Virus record (IMG/VR): IMGVR_UViG_3300004369_000073
Location: 1 to 32,573 of that record
From: a virus
Strand: one strand, 5' to 3'
DNA length: 32,573 nt
Shown here: positions 14,878-21,010 of the stretch, piece after piece
Position numbering within the stretch: position 1 is the first letter of the stretch
Layout of the letters: the number at the start of each line of letters is the position of its first letter
Notes under the pieces: model-generated
The model's database searches: none
Seen by the model: the letters and a program-made list of their open reading frames with translations, nothing else
What the model was told of the DNA's origin: nothing
Made by a program: the position numbers and the translations under genes

Positions 14878-15418
14878 GCGCTTCGTACTGGTGGCGCTCC
14901 TCTTTAATTACCTTCCCAGGTTTGTCGGTCTGTATGACGGTGAACGCCGTGTCACTTAAAAGTTCAGCCAACACCCCTGCCCCCTTACCGTAGGCGTACA
15001 CGGTTCTCTCAGTCGTAAATCCTGCGGGTTCAGGGATCGGGTATCCATAAATACCAGCGTCCACGTACTGGCAGATAGGTGATAGTAGGTTACTTACCTC
15101 AACTGCATGATCGGGGGGCACGGAGTTAGCCTCAACGTATACTCCTGAGAACCCCCTCTCGTATGCTTCTCTAGCCAGTGGGTAATACCCACCTCCTGAG
15201 CAAATTGAAAACACAACGTCCGCCATGTCAAATACGTCGGCGCTGGATGGTAGGTCAGCAATGCGTAGTTCTCTTGCTCTGTCCTTGGTGTGTTCAGAAC
15301 GGCCCGTCGTGGATGTGACGACGGTGTAACCATTATTGCGTAATTGGGAGGCAATGGATGAACCCATCTTCCCCATGCTTAACACACCAATTACAAGATT
15401 CTTATAGTTTGTACCCAT
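14861..15418 (-). CDS. 6-phosphogluconate dehydrogenase-like NAD(P)-binding protein, C-terminal domain missing
   Basis: 185 residues. The N-terminus is a Rossmann fold, IGVLSMGKMGSSIASQL (10-26), matching G-x4-G-x2-G of the 6PGDH/3-hydroxyisobutyrate dehydrogenase group. Then come STTGRSEHTKDRARE (36-50), ADVVFSICSGGG (66-77), VYVEANSVPPDHA (93-105) and QYVDAGIYGYPIPEPAG (117-133), the pattern of the subgroup that normally continues into a DUF1932-type C-terminal helical domain. That domain is absent: the protein ends about 60 residues after the core. It may bind NAD(P) without full catalytic competence, or work with a partner. The start overlaps the upstream oxygenase by 17 bases; the end overlaps the convergent gene. 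Confidence 0.78.
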   Translation of the reverse strand: MGTNYKNLVIGVLSMGKMGSSIASQLRNNGYTVVTSTTGRSEHTKDRARELRIADLPSSADVFDMADVVFSICSGGGYYPLAREAYERGFSGVYVEANSVPPDHAVEVSNLLSPICQYVDAGIYGYPIPEPAGFTTERTVYAYGKGAGVLAELLSDTAFTVIQTDKPGKVIKEERHQYEALNRKV

Positions 15419-16196
15419 GGGTCATATACACGTTCGTAGATCTAAGGGCCGCTTCGGGCTGTTCAATGGGGTCAGTAACACTTTCTCGTACCGCGGAGTT
15501 CGGTGTTCCTTGACAGTACCACCCCAGGTAAGAGTACCGCCATCCGGCTGTAATCGGCTGTACCTCGTGGGCCGCTACGTAATTAGAGGGGAAAAACAGG
15601 ATCTGCCCGCGCTTTGGCTTGTGAGTAATACCTAAATACTCAAAGTGGTGGTGGCCACCCATAAAGTTGGTCCCGTCCAACTCATCTTCGGTGTCTACGC
15701 AGTCATTTAGATATGCCACTACAGAAACTGTATTACGTGTAGCAATCTGGTCTGTCGGGTGAGGTTTACCGTATTCGTAGGCAGTCGCTATGTCAGCGTG
15801 CATACCTAGGTATGACCCCGTAGGGTACGCGACTATGTGACTCTTGATCTTCCACCAAATGCAGGTTCCAGCAATTGGGTATTTTCTTAGGTAATCAAGT
15901 AAGCACTTGTCCCGCTGTTCCTCAATATAATTTAGGGTTTGGATTACTTCCGGGTCGGTGTCCTGATGAATCGCTGAACCCCTCCACGGCATGACATCAA
16001 TGGAGTTAGTAGAAAAGAAATACCCGCTCTTATTGATATACCCCATTTCCCCTGTTATCGGATCAGGGCCAGGGGTGTACATCGCATCTCGTTCACGCTT
16101 CAGTACTGTGGTGCAATATTCCCGCATCCACCCCCAATCGATGTTGAAAGCGTCGTCATACACAACGACCCCTGCCCCGAGGTCTTTACCGATCAT
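15402..16196 (-). CDS. 2OG-Fe(II) oxygenase, prolyl 4-hydroxylase-like
   Basis: 264 residues from the ATG at 16196 (GGGGAG eight bases upstream); an in-frame TTG at 16217 is less likely. Iron ligands H133-A-D135 (LGMHADI) and H210 (AAHEVQP), with R220 for 2-oxoglutarate ten residues on. The strands VSVVAYLNDCVDTEDELDG and KRGQILFFPSNYV flank an unusual loop with HHHFEYLG (182-189). The overall plan resembles the 13903-14877 oxygenase (both have 'GQILFFPSNYV/GDIVFFPANYV' and 'H..-P-T-G-R-Y-Y'), so these two are probably paralogues. Overlaps the TauD-like gene by 11 bases. Confidence 0.86.
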   Translation of the reverse strand: MIGKDLGAGVVVYDDAFNIDWGWMREYCTTVLKRERDAMYTPGPDPITGEMGYINKSGYFFSTNSIDVMPWRGSAIHQDTDPEVIQTLNYIEEQRDKCLLDYLRKYPIAGTCIWWKIKSHIVAYPTGSYLGMHADIATAYEYGKPHPTDQIATRNTVSVVAYLNDCVDTEDELDGTNFMGGHHHFEYLGITHKPKRGQILFFPSNYVAAHEVQPITAGWRYSYLGWYCQGTPNSAVRESVTDPIEQPEAALRSTNVYMTHGYKL

Positions 16197-17715
16197 GACG
16201 GTACTCCCCGGACTCAATCATGTATGTAATGTAATCTCGTACACGCTCGACCACCTGTAATCTATCCTGGTCATCCTCCAGGTGATTAAAGCACCCGTAC
16301 ACAGTGTCTATAGCGAACTGTACTAGGAAGTCTTCTGATGGCTCCTGGTTATATCTATAGAACGGCAGATTTCGGTAACTCCATGGGCGTTCTTGTAACG
16401 GTTGGTGGGGGAACCAGTCTGGGTAATGCCATCCGTGTCCAGCATGTCGCATATCTGGGTGCATACTCAGTAGACCATTCACCAGTTCTACTGGGGTTGG
16501 GGTTTCTGGGTCGGTGCGCTCCCATGTAAGCAGGTCATGTTCGGTGTTAAGACCCCGCATAACGTCCCCGTTACGGGACACCAAAAAGGCGTGACTGGCG
16601 TCAATGGGGGCATCAAAAAAACGGTGTGCGTACCTGAACAAGTGTTTGAACAGATGGGGCCTACTTGGGGTAATAACTTCAACGTGGAAATCTTCTTGGT
16701 CTTTAAAGTGCTCGATAAACGCAGTCACCGACGGGGTCAGGTTTGGGGTTATCGATATTAAAGTTACCTTCTGGTAATGCTCTTCCATTTCCGGTAATCC
16801 ATATATACCGTGGGTGAACACTAGAGGGATGTGGTCTGGGTTAGGGCCTTTTGATGAGTCTCTTGAAATACCTTTATATGTAAAGGCATCCCCGAACTCG
16901 TCATTAATGAGGGGGGCAAAGGATGGGTCATAGAAAGGCTTCTCTTGACCTATGTTCCCACGAGTAAACACACGCTCATTGTGGTCCCACCCTGGTCCGA
17001 ATGAGTGTAACAAACACCTGTTATCCCATATCACTAGGTCACCGGCAGACCAACTCCAAGACCACCAATTGTCTGGGTTGAGAAGGTACTTGTTGACCTC
17101 ATGCTTTAGTTCACTAAACCAACCTGAATCTGTCCCGTGGAGAGATACCCCATTATCTTTCCAGTACAGGGCAGTTTCCCCAGTTATTGGGTGAGTGCGT
17201 AGGGCAGGGTGCACTACGGAGTCTGTACCGTTACTATGCTCAAACAAGGCTGTTTGAAGAGCATCTTTTAATGGTTGCGGTAGTGACTCATACAAATCAA
17301 TCAAACTCACAAAGTAGGTCTGACCCCGTTCTTGTGGGCATGTAAACACGGTCATGTGCATTGACAACAGGGACGTTGTGTGTTCGTAAAAGGCATGGTC
17401 TATGTGCCAATTTTGATGAATGAAATAATCCCTATTCATCCAGTCGTTTACGTCGTTGATATACTCGTGGTGCTGTTGCTCATTTAGACCATTAGTAAGA
17501 CTAACTTCTGAGTTGCCACAATACAATGATTGCTGTATGGACAAATGTTCGTTACGAGTAGGTTGCAACCCGGAGAACGCTACAACTTTATACTTAGTTA
17601 GCAGTTCGGAAAAGTACTCTCGGTCATCGATAATCTGTTGCGGTGTAACACCCTTTGTCTTAAAACCTAGTGTTCCTAGTTTTAGACCAACCGCTATTCC
17701 GCCTTTGATTCCCAC
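16186..17715 (-). CDS. TauD/TfdA-like 2OG-Fe(II) dioxygenase with long C-terminal extension
   Basis: 509 residues from a GTG at 17715 (GGGAG upstream). The first ~260 residues are a TauD-type enzyme: H104-I-D106 in NWHIDHAFYE, distal H237 in WDNRCLLHSFG, and R248/R252 in ERVFTRGN; PALRTHPITGETALYW (170-185) is the TauD signature. The remaining ~220 residues (from about 290) are not part of the usual ~290-residue enzyme: a strand-helix region, KVTLISITPNLTPSVTAFIE, then SHAFLVSRNGDVMRGLN and a Trp/His-rich end. I do not recognise that part. The gene overlaps the DUF6065-like gene by 22 bases. The substrate is unknown. Confidence 0.85.
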   Translation of the reverse strand: MGIKGGIAVGLKLGTLGFKTKGVTPQQIIDDREYFSELLTKYKVVAFSGLQPTRNEHLSIQQSLYCGNSEVSLTNGLNEQQHHEYINDVNDWMNRDYFIHQNWHIDHAFYEHTTSLLSMHMTVFTCPQERGQTYFVSLIDLYESLPQPLKDALQTALFEHSNGTDSVVHPALRTHPITGETALYWKDNGVSLHGTDSGWFSELKHEVNKYLLNPDNWWSWSWSAGDLVIWDNRCLLHSFGPGWDHNERVFTRGNIGQEKPFYDPSFAPLINDEFGDAFTYKGISRDSSKGPNPDHIPLVFTHGIYGLPEMEEHYQKVTLISITPNLTPSVTAFIEHFKDQEDFHVEVITPSRPHLFKHLFRYAHRFFDAPIDASHAFLVSRNGDVMRGLNTEHDLLTWERTDPETPTPVELVNGLLSMHPDMRHAGHGWHYPDWFPHQPLQERPWSYRNLPFYRYNQEPSEDFLVQFAIDTVYGCFNHLEDDQDRLQVVERVRDYITYMIESGEYRHDR

Positions 17716-18434
17716 GATGGCTCCCTAAGTGTTGGTAGTCTCTTGTACTTTGGACCTATACGCTTTCCGTTGTGATCCAGACCTGTCTTAATGGTACCCA
17801 CCCACTTCCAGGGTTCTTCAACCCGTCGCTTCTCTTTAAAACGTCTGTAATCGACACGTTCTTTGATAACCGACTCATGATCCCGAGCGTTTTGGACTTC
17901 AAACTCAATTGAGGGCATGATCCTGGTGTCATAAACCTGGAAAAACATGAATGGCATGCCCTTCGGAAACACCACCGGCTCATTTAGTCTAGTAATCTTC
18001 CAATTCATATTAAAATCTTCTGGCCACCAATAGGGTATTGTGGCCGACATCGGGACTGCCCCATCTATAAAGAAATTGGGTGACCCAGTAATCCACAATG
18101 CGTGGTGTTCAGGAAGATTAAAGGTCCACGCTGTCGGGAACGAAATAACACCAGGAATTGTGTTATCTGCAATCTGCTTTTGGTACTTGTGCCCTTCCTG
18201 GGTTGTGAATTCACACATGGACCCAGACAGTATTTGTGGTGGGTTCATGCTCCCATCGTGTTGGACAACTACATCTTGTTGGAGCACTAATTCCCAGCCA
18301 GCAATGTTAGCGTTAGCGATTGGTAAGCATGAGTAAGCGTGACCTCTGTGGGTGTCGTCCATCCAATCACGCTTAAGCGGTGCCCTCCTGATAACCGGGG
18401 GCACATGGTGCATCATTGTGACCTTAGCCTTCAT
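17694..18434 (-). CDS. DUF6065-like protein
   Basis: 246 residues from the ATG at 18434; the longer frame upstream is antisense-like and overlaps the preceding gene by more than 100 bases. The N-terminal RRAPLKRDWMDDT (16-28), AYSCLPIANANIAGWELV (33-50), FPTAWTFNLPEHHALWITG and the Phe/Met-rich PFMFFQVYD match what I remember of DUF6065 proteins (a proline-rich 'R.W.D.t', 'y.ClP..iaN..GWe'). Their function is not established; the fold looks cupin/beta-sandwich like. The basic C-terminus (YRRFKEKRRVEEPWKW) is typical. It lies between two oxygenases and overlaps both neighbours, so it probably acts in the same process. Confidence 0.65.
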   Translation of the reverse strand: MKAKVTMMHHVPPVIRRAPLKRDWMDDTHRGHAYSCLPIANANIAGWELVLQQDVVVQHDGSMNPPQILSGSMCEFTTQEGHKYQKQIADNTIPGVISFPTAWTFNLPEHHALWITGSPNFFIDGAVPMSATIPYWWPEDFNMNWKITRLNEPVVFPKGMPFMFFQVYDTRIMPSIEFEVQNARDHESVIKERVDYRRFKEKRRVEEPWKWVGTIKTGLDHNGKRIGPKYKRLPTLREPSWESKAE

Positions 18435-19068
18435 TGGCAACCTTGTGTTGGTGGTTACGGTCGTTGTAGTCGTACATTGTGACAGCGGAGTACTTAGTAC
18501 CAGTAATAACTGGAAGAGACGAGTGAGCGTACACAAACGTCGACGGGTGGATAAGGAGGTCCCCCATCTCAGGCTTGAATTTCACGTCAAAGTACGGAAG
18601 TACGTATTCTCCACCTGTGTAACCATCATTGATATACCCAATAGTGGACACAACACATGTGTATGAATACCCCGAATCTGGGTGTACTGAGAAGTGTTGA
18701 CCTTCCTGGTACCTAACGAAGTTTGTGGCTTCCTCGTACTCTAGTTTTAGGTTGTTGTAGAGACCACAGTAGTGGGACAGACATTCCCTAACTCCTGTGA
18801 TTACCTCAGTGTAGATCTTTCCTAACTCTTCAAATCCGCCCTCTGTAATCGGTAATTCCGATTCACGGATTTTGTAATCCGAGCAATTACGATAGTCAAG
18901 CATCAACTCAGTGTCTCCCACCATCGAGGTGTGCCACGAGTACCGGTCATGGGTGCTCTCTTGAAGGGTGTTTTCCAATCGCTCAACAAAATTAGAGTCC
19001 TTAGGCCATACGTTCTTATACAGAACAATGCCTGATGAACGATGTCCAATAACGCCTGCTACATCCAT
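18424..19068 (-). CDS. 2OG-Fe(II) oxygenase, prolyl 4-hydroxylase-like
   Basis: 214 residues from the ATG at 19068, which has GGAGAA upstream; 16 further in-frame codons upstream are unlikely to be used. Iron ligands H129-P-D131 (FSVHPDSG) and H182 (YAHSSLP), with K192 ten residues later as the 2-oxoglutarate ligand, as in true prolyl hydroxylases, where Lys is used. FVRYQEGQHFSVHPD and IGYINDGYTGGEYVLPYF are close to the P4H consensus. It is the shortest and most canonical of the set. It starts 14 bases after the glutathione-peroxidase-like gene. Confidence 0.87.
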   Translation of the reverse strand: MDVAGVIGHRSSGIVLYKNVWPKDSNFVERLENTLQESTHDRYSWHTSMVGDTELMLDYRNCSDYKIRESELPITEGGFEELGKIYTEVITGVRECLSHYCGLYNNLKLEYEEATNFVRYQEGQHFSVHPDSGYSYTCVVSTIGYINDGYTGGEYVLPYFDVKFKPEMGDLLIHPSTFVYAHSSLPVITGTKYSAVTMYDYNDRNHQHKVANEG

Positions 19069-19082
19069 GATTTCTCCTGTTG

Positions 19083-19997
19083 TTATACACCTAGGTACTG
19101 GTTGATGTGGGAACACATTATCTCAAAAGACAGTTGAACACCAAACGCCTTGTTCTTCTTGTCAATCTCAGCGGTGGTCATAGCGCGCGGAAGGTGGCTT
19201 GGTTTTCCATTGTCCAGTAAGCCTTCAGGCCACCAAGGGAATGGTTCATTAAGAACGTCGCGCTCCCCAAGGAGAAACCCATTGCCAAACCTTTTAATCC
19301 TTGTCCCGGTTTTGTCTACCAGGAACTTTGTAAAGTTGCCCGACAGTGGGGTCACCGCACGACGGTCCAGGGGAGGATTGGGTTCATTATTACAAGGTGG
19401 TCCGGTGGGTTGGTCCACCCACGGCACATACTCGTCGTGAAACGGGATACCGTCACTACGCAAAGTCGCCGTGGTGTACCCAGTCAACAGTTTCCACAGG
19501 TTATCCGGCTCTTGTTGTATCGACCCACTGGGGACCCACGATGGGTCATACACATGCTTATCGATACGGCTGACCGTCAACTCCGAGTAGGCGTAGGTAG
19601 TGTTGTAGTTGTCTATACCGTACTTTTTGGATAACTGGCCTGGGGTTAGATCAAGGTGGTTTTCATCAATATAGTTCTGTAGACCTTTACTGTATTCCGG
19701 GTAGCCATGGCACACGAAATCGTCGACAACGACTGCTATTACGTCGAATTGGTCATTCTGTAGGTAGTGCTGGTGCACCTTTTCTAGGTGTTGGTGTTGA
19801 GGAATATTGCCACAACCAGCCGCCACGTTAAATAAAAGAGACACTTTTCCTAGCCGGTTATTAAACAGGTTGTTGGTAGTACCGGCCTCTAGCAGGGCGT
19901 TCTCATAAATACTGGTGTCGAGGATGTACTCAATAGGTTGGACGTTCCGTACGTGGGCTACTTCTTGCTCTGTCGATTTCCTGGACAGGGTTTCCAT
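19083..19997 (-). CDS. Glutathione-peroxidase-like (thioredoxin-fold) protein
   Basis: 304 residues from the ATG at 19997 (AAAGG upstream). Residues 54-80, with NVAAGCGNIPQHQHL, match the catalytic-Cys loop of glutathione peroxidases ('NVAS.CG.T.Q...L'), with Cys62, not selenocysteine. Residues 219-236 (SGNFTKFLVDKTGTRIKR) match the 'WNF.KFLVD..G...KR' block. Between them the usual 'PCNQF' is replaced by VDDF (91-94), and the Trp before Asn is Gly220, so two of the four tetrad residues (Gln, Trp) are changed and two (Cys62, Asn221) kept. A ~75-residue insertion lies at about 145-215. It may be a thiol peroxidase, oxidoreductase or binding protein. Large and unusual for a phage. Confidence 0.72.
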   Translation of the reverse strand: METLSRKSTEQEVAHVRNVQPIEYILDTSIYENALLEAGTTNNLFNNRLGKVSLLFNVAAGCGNIPQHQHLEKVHQHYLQNDQFDVIAVVVDDFVCHGYPEYSKGLQNYIDENHLDLTPGQLSKKYGIDNYNTTYAYSELTVSRIDKHVYDPSWVPSGSIQQEPDNLWKLLTGYTTATLRSDGIPFHDEYVPWVDQPTGPPCNNEPNPPLDRRAVTPLSGNFTKFLVDKTGTRIKRFGNGFLLGERDVLNEPFPWWPEGLLDNGKPSHLPRAMTTAEIDKKNKAFGVQLSFEIMCSHINQYLGV

Positions 19998-19999
19998 GT

Positions 20000-20638
20000 C
20001 TACACCTTTGTAATCGTGTAGAAGGCCGGGGTTGTCCACCGCTCTCCGCTTGTCACCTGCCGTACTCCATGAAGGTAATGGATGTCCCCAGGGTGGGCAA
20101 TAGCGGTGCCTGGTTCAATCTCAACCTCAATACCGTGTTGGGGGTAGTACAGTTGCCCGCCCTCAAAGTCAGCGTTCCAATAAAAGATTGAATTGATATC
20201 GTAGTTTAAGAAGGGGTTAGGGGACCCATCGTTCAACTGCTTATCAGCATGTGGTGCCTGCTCAGTACCAGGCAACCACCTAACTAACGTGGGGCTTCGT
20301 CGAGATAGTTCTACCTTGAAGCGTTCCTCTAGGTACCACTTCATCTTGAGTACGTAGAAATCGATAATGGAATACAGGTCTTCGCCCGCCCAGCCACCCT
20401 GAGCGCGTAGGTCGCTACACACCCTCTGGTACCAGTAACTAGCGTTGTATATACACTCGCCATCCTCGTTGAACAGGTCCTCACCAGCGTCATCCCACTT
20501 ATGGATGCGCTTACACAGTTTCTGGACGAGTTCAAGGTCTTCGTCTTTGATGAAGTTGCGAAGAACCACAATATTGTCAGGGGAGTCACCAAAGTGTCCG
20601 GGTTCCACCAGGGACTTTTCAGTTGTCATTGTGTGCAT
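20000..20638 (-). CDS. 2OG-Fe(II) oxygenase, prolyl 4-hydroxylase-like, coupled to Pro-rich repeat gene
   Basis: 212 residues from the ATG at 20638, one base after the stop of the Phe-Pro-Pro repeat gene; a second ATG at 20629 is possible. No ribosome site is seen for either, so translation probably depends on coupling. Iron ligands H130-A-D132 (QAPHADKQ) and H190 (HYLHGVRQ), R200 ten residues later. SIFYWNADFEGGQLYYP (150-166) and EPGTAIAHPGDIHYLHG fit prolyl hydroxylases. N-terminal region 20-60 is acidic. The neighbour upstream ends in (FPPF)n, a conceivable substrate (inference; see findings). Confidence 0.86.
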   Translation of the reverse strand: MHTMTTEKSLVEPGHFGDSPDNIVVLRNFIKDEDLELVQKLCKRIHKWDDAGEDLFNEDGECIYNASYWYQRVCSDLRAQGGWAGEDLYSIIDFYVLKMKWYLEERFKVELSRRSPTLVRWLPGTEQAPHADKQLNDGSPNPFLNYDINSIFYWNADFEGGQLYYPQHGIEVEIEPGTAIAHPGDIHYLHGVRQVTSGERWTTPAFYTITKV

Positions 20639-20639
20639 G

Positions 20640-21008
20640 TTAGAACGCTGGGGGGAAGAATGGGGGGAAGAATGGGGGAAAGAACGGTGGGAAAAATGGT
20701 GGGAAAAATGGTGGAAAGAACGGTGGGAAGAACGGTGGGAAGTGTGGCGGGAAGAACGGGGGGAAGTATGGGTTTGCCACGACATAGTCGATGACTTCAC
20801 CGAATGGTACAACACTGTTAGCAGTATCTACCTGAGAAATAACCTTATCGAGGTTTGCAGTGCCGATTGACCCGTCACTATCGTTAATAGGGCTGTTAGT
20901 TACTGAGCCAGTAAACCCAGCGTTTGTTACCTGTGTAGCGGCAGTACTAGAAGTTTGTCCAACAAGGTTGGGCACTGTCCCCTTTGGGATATCTTCCTTC
21001 TGTGACAT
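20640..21008 (-). CDS. PASTA-domain protein with (Phe-Pro-Pro-Phe)n tail
   Basis: 122 residues. Residues 11-78 form one PASTA domain: VPNLVGQTSSTAATQVTNAG (12-31), a middle strand, then 'VISQ' and VPFGEVIDYVV (67-77). PASTA domains bind peptidoglycan-like ligands. Residues 82-122 are almost pure tetrapeptide repeats FPPF (ten units, one FPPH, last FPPA), a stiff, aromatic polyproline tail. A ribosome site AAGG precedes the ATG, and the gene follows the 939-residue fibre after 2 bases. It is likely a virion appendage or fibre accessory. Similar FPP-repeat tails occur in environmental phages (recollection, not checked). Confidence 0.8.
   Translation of the reverse strand: MSQKEDIPKGTVPNLVGQTSSTAATQVTNAGFTGSVTNSPINDSDGSIGTANLDKVISQVDTANSVVPFGEVIDYVVANPYFPPFFPPHFPPFFPPFFPPFFPPFFPPFFPPFFPPFFPPAF
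20643..20765 (-). repeat. 12-bp tandem coding repeats for FPPF units
   Basis: About ten degenerate 12-base units (TTC CCN CCN TTC/TTT on the minus strand). Codons vary at third positions (CCC, CCA, CCG), so selection acts on the protein, although the purine/pyrimidine strand bias is extreme (Pu-rich plus strand). Copy number is likely variable through slippage. Confidence 0.85.
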
Positions 21009-21010
21009 TG

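Noticed and set aside
18435-18536. N-terminal extension of the DUF6065-like gene (Thr/Leu-rich)
   Set aside because: Overlaps the end of the upstream oxygenase out of frame; the ATG at 18434 begins the recognisable protein.
19809-19817. Selenocysteine in the glutathione-peroxidase-like protein
   Set aside because: The position is an ordinary Cys codon; no in-frame TGA is present in the gene.
20643-20765. CRISPR-like array
   Set aside because: Units are 12 bp, contiguous, without spacers and in frame; they encode a protein repeat.
20445-20870. Plus-strand open frame of 141 residues with Gly/Glu/Trp repeats
   Set aside because: It is the antisense shadow of the FPPF repeat region and the oxygenase start; the minus-strand reading gives recognisable domains.
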